Assembly: GCF_958405895.1 (NCBI RefSeq)
Contig: NZ_CATZAR010000012.1
Reading direction: 5' to 3' (one strand)
Source of the DNA: Ralstonia thomasii
GTDB taxonomy: Bacteria; Pseudomonadota; Gammaproteobacteria; Burkholderiales; Burkholderiaceae
Length of the DNA: 64,000 nucleotides
The position numbers were made by a program, and so were the translations under genes. The notes beneath the pieces were generated by a model. The model saw only the letters and a program-made list of their open reading frames with translations, made no database searches and was not told the DNA's origin. Below are positions 1-8,094 of the stretch, piece by piece. The first letter of the stretch is position 1; each line of letters opens with the position of its first letter.

Positions 1-1
1 C

Positions 2-508
2 TTGCGGAACGAAGGGATGCGCTGGCTTGAAACCGCTGCATCGAGCGACCCACGTGCGCAGTTATCGCTGGGCAAGGCGCTGCTGCTCGGTACCGGCGGT
101 GTGGAACGCGACTACCCGCGCGCGCTGCGCCTGCTGCGTCAATCCGCTGACAAGGGCGACGCGGCCGCGGCGTACTACCTGGGCGTGATGTATCGCAGCG
201 GCTACGGCACGGCTGTCGACACAACACAGGCTGCACACTGGTTTGATCGTGCTGCCCGCCACGAGATTCCGGCAGCGATGTTCATGCTGGCGAATGCCTA
301 CCGCGACGGTGATGGTGTGCCACGCGATGAAGCCCGCGCGCTGGCGTTGTACCAGGACGCCGCCGAGCACGAATTGCCGGAGGCCGTGCAAGCTCTGGCG
401 ATGGCGTATCAGAACGGCGAACTGGGTCTCAAGCGCGACGATGCCGCGTATCACCAGCAGTGGATTGAAACGGCACATGCGCTGAAGCATCCTGCGCTCG
501 CGCCGTGA
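2..508 (+). CDS. Sel1-repeat (TPR-like) protein, 5' end outside window
   Basis: The frame is open from the left edge, so the true start and any signal peptide lie outside. The visible 168 residues are almost entirely Sel1-like repeats of about 36 residues: roughly 18-52, 53-89, 90-125 and 126-162, each with an A..LG..Y..G.GV..D...A..W...AA pattern (for example LGVMYRSGYG and LANAYRDGDG). Sel1 repeats form alpha-helical solenoids that act as protein-protein adaptors, often in the periplasm or in signalling. No catalytic domain is visible. It converges on the next gene with a 13-bp gap. The specific partner cannot be inferred. Confidence 0.85.
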   Translation: MRNEGMRWLETAASSDPRAQLSLGKALLLGTGGVERDYPRALRLLRQSADKGDAAAAYYLGVMYRSGYGTAVDTTQAAHWFDRAARHEIPAAMFMLANAYRDGDGVPRDEARALALYQDAAEHELPEAVQALAMAYQNGELGLKRDDAAYHQQWIETAHALKHPALAP

Positions 509-521
509 TGCGGCGTTCTCT

Positions 522-1499
522 TCAGTAAAGCCCGCGGGTCTGGGCGTGCAGGCGCACCAGACCCAGCAGGGCATCAATCTGCGGCGTCGGCACGCCCACA
601 TGCTGGCCGATCTCCCGCACCGACGCCACCAGCGCATCGACCTCCAGCGGGCCGCGTCCGGCCTCTGCATCCTGCAGCATCGACGTCTTGAACGCGCCGA
701 GTTGACGCGTCACCGCGCTGCGTTCTTCGCCGCTCTGCTCGATCGGGCAGCCGATGCGTGCACCAATTGCTTTGGCCTCTTCCATGACGCCGAGGCAAAA
801 CGCGCTGACCAGTGGATCATCGAGAATGCGATCGCACGTCGCGCCCGTGAGCACCGACACCGGGTTCATCGTCATGTTGCCCCACAGCTTGAACCAGATA
901 TCGCGTTGAATGGCTTCGCTGCGTTCGATCTGCAAACCAGCGCGTTCAAAGAGCGCACCGAGTGCATCCAGGCGTGATGAGGTGCCGCCTGCGGGTTCGC
1001 CAAGAATCAATCGCTTACCGAACCCATGACGTACGTGTCCTGGTGCCGCCGTTGAACACGTCAGATGCACCACGCAACCCAGTACGTTCTTCGTTGGAAT
1101 GGCCTGCGCAATGCGTCCGTGTGGATCCACCGATTGCAGGCGCAGGCCTTCCAGCGGCCCGTGCCGATCAAAGAACCACCATGGGACGCCGTTCATCGCC
1201 ACCACCACACAGGTCTCGGGGCCGATGAGCGGAGCAATGCCTTGCGCCACGCTTTCCATGGCGGGAGCTTTTACAGCAACGATCACGACGTCCTGCACAC
1301 CGAACGCGCGCGCGTCGTCACTCGCGTGCACCGGCACAGACCGTGTATTGCCTTCTTCGGTCAGGCGCAGTCCTTCGGCTCGCAATGCCTGAAGCGTCGC
1401 ACCGCGCGCCAGCACGTTGACCGGTTGATCTGCCAGCGCGAGCTTCGCGCCAAGATAGCCGCCGACAGCGCCGGCGCCCACGATGCAAATGCGTGTCAT
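522..1499 (-). CDS. panE: 2-dehydropantoate 2-reductase family protein (PanE/ApbA)
   Basis: 325 residues. The N-terminus has the NADPH-binding Rossmann motif GAGAVGGYLGAKLA (about residues 8-21). The C-terminal helical domain carries the family's WFKLWGNMTMNP segment, which contains the expected catalytic lysine. Length fits ketopantoate reductases, which reduce 2-dehydropantoate to pantoate in coenzyme A synthesis. The start lies 4 bp after the stop of the class II aldolase, so the two are probably one leftward operon. That pairing suggests a hydroxy- or keto-acid catabolic role is as likely as pantothenate synthesis, since many genomes carry several PanE paralogues. Family assignment is firm; substrate is not. 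Confidence 0.85.
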   Translation of the reverse strand: MTRICIVGAGAVGGYLGAKLALADQPVNVLARGATLQALRAEGLRLTEEGNTRSVPVHASDDARAFGVQDVVIVAVKAPAMESVAQGIAPLIGPETCVVVAMNGVPWWFFDRHGPLEGLRLQSVDPHGRIAQAIPTKNVLGCVVHLTCSTAAPGHVRHGFGKRLILGEPAGGTSSRLDALGALFERAGLQIERSEAIQRDIWFKLWGNMTMNPVSVLTGATCDRILDDPLVSAFCLGVMEEAKAIGARIGCPIEQSGEERSAVTRQLGAFKTSMLQDAEAGRGPLEVDALVASVREIGQHVGVPTPQIDALLGLVRLHAQTRGLY

Positions 1500-1503
1500 G
1501 TGA

Positions 1504-2328
1504 TCAGGTTCGGAAAGAAGGATCGATGCGGTCGATGGTGCGCATCAGTGCTGCGAACACATCTTCGCCTGCGCCAAAGTTTGGGTTGAACTGCAGCGAA
1601 TCGCGCGTGCAGTTGCGCGCAATCGCTTCGGGAATCTCCAACACCGGGCCCATCGATGTGGAAGCGAGCTGGATGTCGCATGCGCGGTTGAGCAGCCACA
1701 GCACCGCAAACGCCCGCGCAATCGAATCGCCCCAAGCCAGCAGCCCGTGGTTGCGCAAGATGACCGCGGGCTTGTCACCGATGTTCCTGACCAGGCGCGG
1801 CCCTTCATCGGCATGCACGGTGATGCCCTCGAAGTCGTGATACGCGACCTTGCCGTGCAACTGCGCCGCATAGAAATTGCTGATCGACAGACCATCGCGC
1901 GCGCAGGCGACGGCCATGCCGGCGGTCGTGTGGGTGTGCATCACGCAATGCGCACCCGGAATACCCGCATGAATGGCGGCATGCACGGTAAAGCCGGCCG
2001 GGTTGACGGGCCAGTCCGGCTGACCCGGCGCGCGCTGCGCATTGCCCTGCAGGTCGATCTTCACGAGGTTCGACGCGCAAACCTCTGCATAGGTCAGGCC
2101 GAACGGGTTGATGAGGAAATGCGGGCCGCCATCGTCGGCGCTGCCATCTTCGGGTGGCAGGCGCAGCGTGATGTGGTTGTAGATGAGTTCGGTCCAGCCC
2201 AGCTGCGCAAAGATGCGATAGCACGCCGCCAGCTTCACGCGCGCCCCCCATTCTCTTGGGCCGCACCAGGTCGGGCGATGGGCTTGGATGTCCGAACCGG
2301 AATCGGGCGAAAGCGAAAACACCGTCAT
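1504..2328 (-). CDS. Class II aldolase/adducin family protein
   Basis: 274 residues when started at the ATG whose complement is at 2326-2328. That start has an AGGAG ribosome binding site 6-7 nt upstream; a longer open frame to 2418 lacks one. The family zinc ligands are visible in VMHTHTTAG (HTH pair), with a further histidine in the LRNHGLLAWG segment. Class II aldolases of this group cleave or epimerise small hydroxylated compounds using a divalent metal. Bacterial members of this size are often only named by family. It sits directly upstream of the PanE-like gene in the same orientation. Substrate unknown. Confidence 0.88.
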   Translation of the reverse strand: MTVFSLSPDSGSDIQAHRPTWCGPREWGARVKLAACYRIFAQLGWTELIYNHITLRLPPEDGSADDGGPHFLINPFGLTYAEVCASNLVKIDLQGNAQRAPGQPDWPVNPAGFTVHAAIHAGIPGAHCVMHTHTTAGMAVACARDGLSISNFYAAQLHGKVAYHDFEGITVHADEGPRLVRNIGDKPAVILRNHGLLAWGDSIARAFAVLWLLNRACDIQLASTSMGPVLEIPEAIARNCTRDSLQFNPNFGAGEDVFAALMRTIDRIDPSFRT

Positions 2329-2440
2329 GACCTGTCTCCTGATCGCAGGGGCCATGCGCCGGTCGGGCTGCCGGCGCTTTAGTAATTCACATGTTAATGA
2401 ATTTGCGTCGGACGTCAAACCACGTTACATCCGCTGTCTG

Positions 2441-3388
2441 CTAGGGCAGCTGGTTACGCAGGATCACCAACCACTGCATGACCGAATTCGTGTACGGATC
2501 AAGTTGGTTGGCTTCGTTCAACTCGGTGATGCTCATCGAAGCCGATTGCTGCACGTTGCCGCCAATCGATTTCACTTCATGGCGCACCGGGTCCACCTCG
2601 ACAACGAGATCGCAGTGCATGGGCGTTCTGCCGGCCTGGATCTCGGCCGGATCCGTCATGAAGCGGTCGGCCCCGCGTGCGGTGCAGATGAGGTCGCCCG
2701 GGCGTGGCACGGCCGGCGTGCGTTCGAGCACGAAGGCGGGATGCTTGAGCAGATGGTCGCGCGCATCGGTCACGTATTCCGCGTGCGTGGCGCCCGTCAG
2801 GAATTGATCGTTCTGCAAGCCGGCCTTGCGCATGATCCACGAGATGAACACCGCAGACCACGCCCAGCCGCCGGTGGTCAACTGCTGGCAGGTCGGTGTC
2901 TTGCCGACGATGCCCCAGTAGCGCTTGGCCAGCATGCAGCCGCGCGCGGTGGCTTCGCCGCCCGTGCCGTCCGGATAACGCAGACAGGGTGCCTGGGCTG
3001 GTGCAGCAGGCGCGGCAACCGCCTTGGGCAGCGGCATGTCGGTACCGCTTTCTTCATCGGACGGGGCGGGCGTGGGGTCGTCGGGTGTCAGCCAACGGCC
3101 TTGCGGCTGGTCAGGAAAACCGCCACCTGCCACGCAATACGTATCGTCGCGCCCCACGCGCACCACCTGGCGCCCCCACCGATCCCATTCGGTCAGGGCA
3201 ATCTCGATCATCTTTTCGCGCGGCGTGGCACCTGGGCGCGTCTGCACGACTTCGTTGTCGGGCAGCGGTTCGGCTTGCGGGCGCGCAGGCGGCGTCGCAC
3301 AACCGGCAAACCAGAAGACCGGTGCGATCAAGACAAGCGGCAGGGCAATGCGCAGAGCGAGCGAATTGCGCAGGAAAGGGCGGGACAT
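2441..3388 (-). CDS. DUF2272 domain lipoprotein
   Basis: 315 residues. The N-terminus is a lipoprotein signal: charged MSRPFLRNS, a hydrophobic core, then a lipobox ending FAGC at about residue 29, so the mature protein is likely lipid-anchored. A Pro/Ala-rich linker follows, with a second low-complexity stretch near residues 95-130. The C-terminal part contains WSAVFISWIMRKAG, recognised as characteristic of DUF2272, a family with distant likeness to NlpC/P60-type or CHAP-type hydrolases. It is on its own in the leftward block, 112 bp upstream of the aldolase. A cell-wall role is an inference from the fold class only. Confidence 0.75.
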   Translation of the reverse strand: MSRPFLRNSLALRIALPLVLIAPVFWFAGCATPPARPQAEPLPDNEVVQTRPGATPREKMIEIALTEWDRWGRQVVRVGRDDTYCVAGGGFPDQPQGRWLTPDDPTPAPSDEESGTDMPLPKAVAAPAAPAQAPCLRYPDGTGGEATARGCMLAKRYWGIVGKTPTCQQLTTGGWAWSAVFISWIMRKAGLQNDQFLTGATHAEYVTDARDHLLKHPAFVLERTPAVPRPGDLICTARGADRFMTDPAEIQAGRTPMHCDLVVEVDPVRHEVKSIGGNVQQSASMSITELNEANQLDPYTNSVMQWLVILRNQLP

Positions 3389-3532
3389 GAAAGAGGGGAG
3401 AAGGGATGGCCTGACGGGGAGACAGGCCTTCCGACGTGGTATGCCAATGCTGCGGTCGATTCACGCATGCAATCGCATGCCACGTCGTTGGCGCTAACCA
3501 GCCCGGCTGGTCACGCCAGGGTCGTCATTGCC

Positions 3533-3811
3533 TTAGGCGTTGACAGCGTCCTTGAACTTCTGGCCGGCCTTGAACTTGACCGTCTTGGCCGCTTCGACCT
3601 TGATTTCTTCGCCGGTGCGCGGGTTGCGGGCCATACGCTCGGCACGCTCACCTTGGCTGAAGGTACCAAAGCCGATGAGGCTGACCGCATCGCCCTTGCC
3701 AACGGATTCCATGATGGCTTGCAGCGTCACGTTCAGTGCCTGCTCTGCCTTGGCCTTGGTCAGACCGTCTACGCCGCTGGCGATGGCGTCGATCAGTTCG
3801 GTTTTCGTCAT
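3533..3811 (-). CDS. hup: DNA-binding protein HU
   Basis: 92 residues from the ATG at 3809-3811 (complement), which has an AAGGGAG ribosome binding site; the open frame runs upstream to 3892 without one. The sequence is a complete HU: MTKTELIDAIA at the N-terminus, GFGTFSQGERAERMARNP around the beta-arm, and TVKFKAGQKFKDAVN at the C-terminus. HU dimers bend and compact DNA and assist DnaA-dependent origin opening. It is the first gene left of the DnaA-box region at 3985-4335 and is transcribed away from it. A histone-methyltransferase-like SET gene lies on the other side of that region. Confidence 0.97.
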   Translation of the reverse strand: MTKTELIDAIASGVDGLTKAKAEQALNVTLQAIMESVGKGDAVSLIGFGTFSQGERAERMARNPRTGEEIKVEAAKTVKFKAGQKFKDAVNA

Positions 3812-3984
3812 TGCTTGACTCCCTTCAAGAGTAGATAAAACACACAACAGAGCGTCCGGGGGATGGCTCCAAGGGCGACATGATACCGGCATGCGAACAG
3901 CGCCGGCACGTGAGCTTTGTAACCGCGCCTGGCATCCGGGTTCCGCAAACCCGCATGGGGCCTACGTTGCGAGGCGATCCCATC

Positions 3985-4335
3985 ACATCAATGTTGACGA
4001 TTGATGTCCTGGTTTGCCGTTGGCTTGTCTGCTCGTAGATAGGTTCGACGCAAGTCGATCGGTTGGTTTACCTTTTTTCTTATGTATACAGATAGTAGTA
4101 GTAGATAACGGTGGATAGTTTCTGTGGATAAGTGGAAAAAGCGCTTTATGTTCAAGCACTTGTTGCACGCAAAACCGAGGGTACCGCGTGTGTCCTCAGG
4201 TGGATAGCTTGCTGATTTTTCCGACCGCCCGACTGGCAACCCCGTCACTTGTGCCCACACCGTCGACAGGGCAGCCACAGACAGCCAACAGCCTTTGCCG
4301 GTAGTTATCCACAGCTGCAGGCCGGGTTATCCACA
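3985..4335. other. oriC: Putative replication origin: DnaA boxes, DnaA-trio and AT-rich element
   Basis: This lies in a 634-bp gene-free stretch (3812-4445). Perfect TTATCCACA boxes occur at 4305-4313 and 4327-4335 (plus) and at 4123-4131 (minus). Degenerate CTATCCACC boxes occur on the minus strand at 4110-4118 and 4199-4207. Read on the minus strand, the boxes at 4131-4110 are followed by four CTA triplets (TAG x4 at 4093-4104) and then an AT-rich run (about 4060-4092). This is the box, DnaA-trio, unwinding-element order described for Bacillus subtilis. An inverted repeat with 8-bp arms lies at 3985-3992 and 4000-4007. dnaA is not in the window, so origin function is an inference from structure and gene orientation. 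Confidence 0.65.
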
Positions 4336-4445
4336 TTGGTGGGACGACATGGGGTTGCGGCACATGTCGAGAAGCCATGCTTTTGGTGTAGGCTCACGGC
4401 TTCGTTGATCGACGTTCTTGTTTCGCTTTACCGCGCCATTTCCTC

Positions 4446-4985
4446 ATGACACGCACGTCCCCTGATGCCGCACCGGCTCTGGCTGAGTCCTCGCCCACGC
4501 CGGAAGCGCCGGCCAAACTGCGCCGCCGCGATCGCATTGAGGTGCGTGAATCTGGTGTGCACGGACGTGGTGTCTATGCTGTGGTCGCGATCGCACGCGG
4601 CAAGAAGATCATCGAATACAAGGGCGAGCACATCACGTGGAAGGAGGCACTGCGCCGCCATCCGCATGACCCGTCCGATCCGAATCACACGTTCTACTTC
4701 AGCCTGGAAGACGGCAGCGTGATCGACGCCAAGTTCGGCGGCAACCGCGCGCGCTGGATCAACCACGCCTGCAAGCCGAACTGCGAAGCGCGGGAAGAGG
4801 ATGGTCGCGTGTTCATTCATGCGCTGCGCGATATCGAACCTGGCGAAGAGCTGTTCTACGACTACGGCCTCGTCATCGAAGGTCGGCAGACCAAGGCACT
4901 GAAGGAACAGTTTGCTTGCCGCTGCGGCGCGAAGAGGTGCCGCGGCACGATGCTGGCGCCGCCCGCGAAGACCAAGAAGAAGTAA
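4446..4985 (+). CDS. SET-domain protein methyltransferase
   Basis: 179 residues. After a Pro/Ala-rich tail (1-25) comes a compact SET domain: the GVHGRGVYA cofactor motif (about 38-46), RWINHACKPNCEA with the family NHxCxPN core, and GEELFYDYG with the catalytic-site tyrosine. A post-SET zinc-type motif CRCGAKRCRG follows, then a lysine-rich end. SET proteins transfer methyl groups from S-adenosylmethionine to lysines. Bacterial members are known to act on ribosomal or DNA-binding proteins. The gene is divergent from hup across the origin-like region, which makes HU a candidate substrate, but only by neighbourhood. Confidence 0.9.
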   Translation: MTRTSPDAAPALAESSPTPEAPAKLRRRDRIEVRESGVHGRGVYAVVAIARGKKIIEYKGEHITWKEALRRHPHDPSDPNHTFYFSLEDGSVIDAKFGGNRARWINHACKPNCEAREEDGRVFIHALRDIEPGEELFYDYGLVIEGRQTKALKEQFACRCGAKRCRGTMLAPPAKTKKK

Positions 4986-5001
4986 GCCGAAGGTCCGCCG
5001 T

Positions 5002-6675
5002 TCAGACGGATTCGCTTGCCAGCGGCAGGCGCAACACGAAGCGCATCACGCGGGTGCCGTCGCGCGCAATCGCATCATCGATGGCGACGGTGCCGCCGTG
5101 CAGACGGACGATGTCGTGCACGATGGCCAGGCCCAGACCGCTGCCTTGCGGCTGTCCCGGGCGGTGATCCGCATCCCCTCGGAAGAAACGCTGGAATACT
5201 TCACCGCGCCGCTCGGGTGGAATGCCCGGGCCATTGTCTTCCACACTGACGACCCCCCACCACTGGGACGTCGCGTCGGCCTCCATGCCGGCGCGCAAGG
5301 TCACGCGTCCGCCGGCCGGCACGTATTTGATGGCGTTGTCGAGCAGGTTGTTGATGGCTTCGCGCAGGAGCAGCACGTTGGCCAGCACCGGGGCCTGCAA
5401 CGAACCCGGCGACGTGGCTTCCTGCGGCCAGGCCTCGAAGCCCAGGTCCAGCCCGCGTGCAAGCGCGCGCGGCACCCATTCGGCGCCGGTATCGAACGCC
5501 AGCGAGACGAGATCGACGCGCATGGGCGTGCCCAGTTGGTCCAGCGTCATACCTGGCTCGGCACGCGCCAGCGTGAGCAACTGGTTCGATAGACGCACCG
5601 CGCGGTTGGCACCCGATTGCAGCTCGAGCAGCGCGGGGCGGGCGTCGTCCAATGTCTTGGCGTCGACAGCGCGATCGGCGTGCAGCTTCAACGCGGTCAG
5701 CGGCGTGCGGAGTTGATGTGCCGCGTCTGCGATGAACGTGCGCTGCGCTTCGAGTGCGTCGCGCAGCCGGGCGAGTAGCGCGTTCATCGCATTGATGAGC
5801 GGTTGCAGTTCGGCTGGCACGTGTTCTGCTAATTCCGGCGGCAGCGGCGTCACTGATCGAGCGCTCTGCTTGTTGAGTGTGTCGGCCAGCGTCTGCAACG
5901 GCTGCAGCTCTTCCTTGAGCACGAGTGAAAGAATCAGCCCGCCAATCGCCAGCAGCACGATCAATGGAATCGACACCGACAGCAGCACTTCCTTGGCGGC
6001 CGTATCGCGATGGTCCAGCAGCTCCGCCACTTCCACGACGATGCCGCCTTCGGCCTGCATGGCATCGGGCGGGTTGGACGGATTGAACGCCGGTGCCGTC
6101 TGCGCCTGCGTGGGCGCGAGCGCGGGGCGCGTAACGTCGTCTTCGGGGTCGGGCGGCGCAGGCTGGCGCGGCGAGCGCGGCTTGGGCACCTCCGCGCTCA
6201 CACCCGGAACGAGCAGATGGACGGCGCGTACCTGCTTGCCGTCGATCCAGCTGTAGAACACGCGCGCCTCGCCAATGCGAACCTGGCCTGAGCCGTAGCC
6301 GAGCGGCGTGTCGCGCCCGACCAGTGTGCCTGCGGGGCCGGAAATGCGCCAGTAGATGCGGTCTTCGCCGCTGTTCTGGACGAGTGTTTGGGCGGTCAGT
6401 GCGATGTCGTAGAGCTTGGCCGCCGGCACATGCGGACCAGCGATGCGCAATTGCTCGGCCAGCGTGTTGGCCACACCCACCAAAGCGCGATCGAACACCT
6501 GCGCGGTGTAGTGCGCCGCCAGCCAGTACGATAGCGCGCCGGTTCCCACAATCAGGCCAAACAGCGGTGTCGCCAGCGCACGCAACAGATGCAGGCGCAG
6601 GCTGACGGCACCGTTGCCACCCTTGGCCGGAGGTGCTGAAGCCGACGACGAGGCGGGACGGTGGCGCTTGAACAT
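5002..6675 (-). CDS. Two-component sensor histidine kinase, TctE-like
   Basis: 557 residues. Transmembrane segments lie at about 30-55 and 228-253 and bracket a periplasmic sensor region that resembles the N-terminal domain of TctE-type kinases. An unusual Pro/Ala-rich, low-complexity insert occupies about 160-205 of that region. The H-box AAHQLRTPLTALK places the phosphorylated histidine at about residue 320. The ATPase domain shows DNAIKYVPAGG (N-box), DNGPGIPPE (G1) and GSGLGLAIV (G2). It is 9 bp downstream of the response regulator, same strand, forming a standard pair. TctE relatives sense tricarboxylates, but the stimulus here is unknown and the downstream target is not evident. Confidence 0.92.
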   Translation of the reverse strand: MFKRHRPASSSASAPPAKGGNGAVSLRLHLLRALATPLFGLIVGTGALSYWLAAHYTAQVFDRALVGVANTLAEQLRIAGPHVPAAKLYDIALTAQTLVQNSGEDRIYWRISGPAGTLVGRDTPLGYGSGQVRIGEARVFYSWIDGKQVRAVHLLVPGVSAEVPKPRSPRQPAPPDPEDDVTRPALAPTQAQTAPAFNPSNPPDAMQAEGGIVVEVAELLDHRDTAAKEVLLSVSIPLIVLLAIGGLILSLVLKEELQPLQTLADTLNKQSARSVTPLPPELAEHVPAELQPLINAMNALLARLRDALEAQRTFIADAAHQLRTPLTALKLHADRAVDAKTLDDARPALLELQSGANRAVRLSNQLLTLARAEPGMTLDQLGTPMRVDLVSLAFDTGAEWVPRALARGLDLGFEAWPQEATSPGSLQAPVLANVLLLREAINNLLDNAIKYVPAGGRVTLRAGMEADATSQWWGVVSVEDNGPGIPPERRGEVFQRFFRGDADHRPGQPQGSGLGLAIVHDIVRLHGGTVAIDDAIARDGTRVMRFVLRLPLASESV

Positions 6676-6684
6676 GGACGAGAA

Positions 6685-7395
6685 CTACGCCGCCGCGCGT
6701 GCCTGCAGCAAATAGCCGAAGCCGCGCACCGTGACGATCTCCGCCTCTGAATGTTCGATCTTGCGGCGCACGCGGTGCACATAGACTTCGATGGCCGTGT
6801 CACCCACCACGTCGTGGCTGGCTTCGCCTATGGCGTGGCCAAAGCTCGCAAGGTGATCCTGCAACTGCACCTTGCTGACCACGCGGCCCTGGCGCAGCAT
6901 CAGCAACTCCAGCACGGCAAATTCGCGCGGCGACAGTTCCAGCGGGGCGGCGTCGACAAAGATGCGCCGCTCCACTCCGCTCATGCGCAGCCGTCCGACC
7001 AGGATGTCAGGGCGCGCGGCGGGTTCGGTCGGATCACCGCGACGGCGGAGCAACGCGCCCACGCGAGCCACGAGTTCGAGCATCTCGAACGGCTTGAGCA
7101 GGTAATCATCCGCGCCCGCGTTCAGGCCGTTCACCTTGTCGAGCAGGCCGTCGCGGGCGGTCAGGATCAGCACGGGCGTCACGCGATCGCGCGCACGAAA
7201 CTGCGACAGCAGCGTCATGCCGTCGATACCGGGCAGCCCAAGATCGAGGATCACCAGGTCGTGTGTCTGCCTGGCAAGTTGTTCAGTGGCGAAGACACCG
7301 TCGTGCACGACCTGCACACGATGCCCGGCTTGCGTGAGTCCGGCATGGATGCCGCTGGCGATGGCGCGGTCGTCTTCAATCAGCAGGATGCGCAT
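6685..7395 (-). CDS. OmpR/TctD-family response regulator
   Basis: 236 residues from the ATG at 7393-7395 (complement), giving the standard start MRILLIEDD. A longer open frame runs to 7653 but overlaps a real gene on the other strand. The receiver domain shows the acidic pair ED at 7-8, the phosphorylated aspartate at 51 (LVILDLGLPG), a conserved threonine (LILTARD) and the lysine of LLKPFEM. A winged-helix DNA-binding domain follows (ELSPREFAVLELLM; VYVHRVRRKIE). It is the first gene of the pair with the TctE-like kinase and would regulate transcription on phosphorylation. Target genes are not evident. Confidence 0.94.
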   Translation of the reverse strand: MRILLIEDDRAIASGIHAGLTQAGHRVQVVHDGVFATEQLARQTHDLVILDLGLPGIDGMTLLSQFRARDRVTPVLILTARDGLLDKVNGLNAGADDYLLKPFEMLELVARVGALLRRRGDPTEPAARPDILVGRLRMSGVERRIFVDAAPLELSPREFAVLELLMLRQGRVVSKVQLQDHLASFGHAIGEASHDVVGDTAIEVYVHRVRRKIEHSEAEIVTVRGFGYLLQARAAA

Positions 7396-7482
7396 TGACT
7401 CGATCCGGAGTGCGGGGCGGAAAAGGACAACAAGGGCGAAATCGTGGCGATCGGCATCATTTGGCAGCGCTACAATGCGCGG

Positions 7483-7710
7483 ATGACCGATGCCCTGCTC
7501 AACATCACCGATCTGGAGGCCGCCATCAATTTCTGGCGTGCCCGTTCGCCCGCCGAAGGCGAGGAACTGCGGCTGTGTGCCGAGGCGTCGGCGCTGGCCA
7601 AGCCGTATGCGCTGATGATTGTACAAGGCGCCACCCGCATCGCCCCTGAGCAATTGGGCGACAAGGCGCGGGCGGCGTATGAGGCGTGGCGCGCAGCCAC
7701 ACAGGGCTGA
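7483..7710 (+). CDS. DUF3717 family small protein
   Basis: 75 residues from ATG 7483; the open frame extends to 7444 but the conserved portion begins MTDALLNITDLEAAINFWR. That opening (ITDLEAAINFWR) and the short helical composition fit DUF3717, a small family confined largely to Burkholderiales. No catalytic motif or membrane segment is visible. It diverges from the response regulator and converges on the pterin dehydratase gene with an 18-bp gap. Function unknown. Confidence 0.75.
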   Translation: MTDALLNITDLEAAINFWRARSPAEGEELRLCAEASALAKPYALMIVQGATRIAPEQLGDKARAAYEAWRAATQG

Positions 7711-7728
7711 GCGCCAGCATTGCGGTGA

Positions 7729-8034
7729 TTACTTCGCGCCTGTGCCTTTTGCGGCCTGCTCGATAAAGCGTGCGAGATCGGCGTCACGGTGCGTGAGCCC
7801 GTTCGCATCGTGTGTGGACAAGGTGATGTCCACGCGATTCCAGACGTTGAACCACTCCGGGTGGTGATTCATCTGCTCGGCTTTGATCGCCACGCGCGTC
7901 ATGAAACCGAACGCGGCGTTGAAGTCGGCAAAGGTGAAGGTCTTCTGGATGGCATCGCGCTCGCTCTGCAGCGTCCAGCCGGGCACTTCGGCAAAAAGGG
8001 CCTTGCGTTGGTCTTCGTTCAGGGTCGGCATCAT
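7729..8034 (-). CDS. phhB: Pterin-4a-carbinolamine dehydratase
   Basis: 101 residues, the full family length. It carries the signature stretch AEQMNHHPEWFNVWNRV, with the catalytic histidine pair and the tryptophan context, then DITLSTHDANGLTHRD. The enzyme dehydrates 4a-hydroxytetrahydrobiopterin formed by phenylalanine hydroxylase, so that the pterin cofactor can be reduced and reused. The phenylalanine hydroxylase gene lies just upstream on the same strand (60 bp), as in other phhAB operons, which fixes the role. The second residue is also Met, so the start could be one codon later. Confidence 0.95.
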   Translation of the reverse strand: MMPTLNEDQRKALFAEVPGWTLQSERDAIQKTFTFADFNAAFGFMTRVAIKAEQMNHHPEWFNVWNRVDITLSTHDANGLTHRDADLARFIEQAAKGTGAK

Positions 8035-8094
8035 GATGGGTGCGAAGTTCTGTCTTGAATGCGCGCAGTATAGTCAGCGCGCAACGATCTGCGC

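Noticed and set aside
4305..4335. Possible plasmid or secondary-replicon iteron origin
   Set aside because: No RepA-type gene or iteron array; adjoining genes (HU, and the ATP synthase and mnmG-par locus in the same window) are main-chromosome markers.
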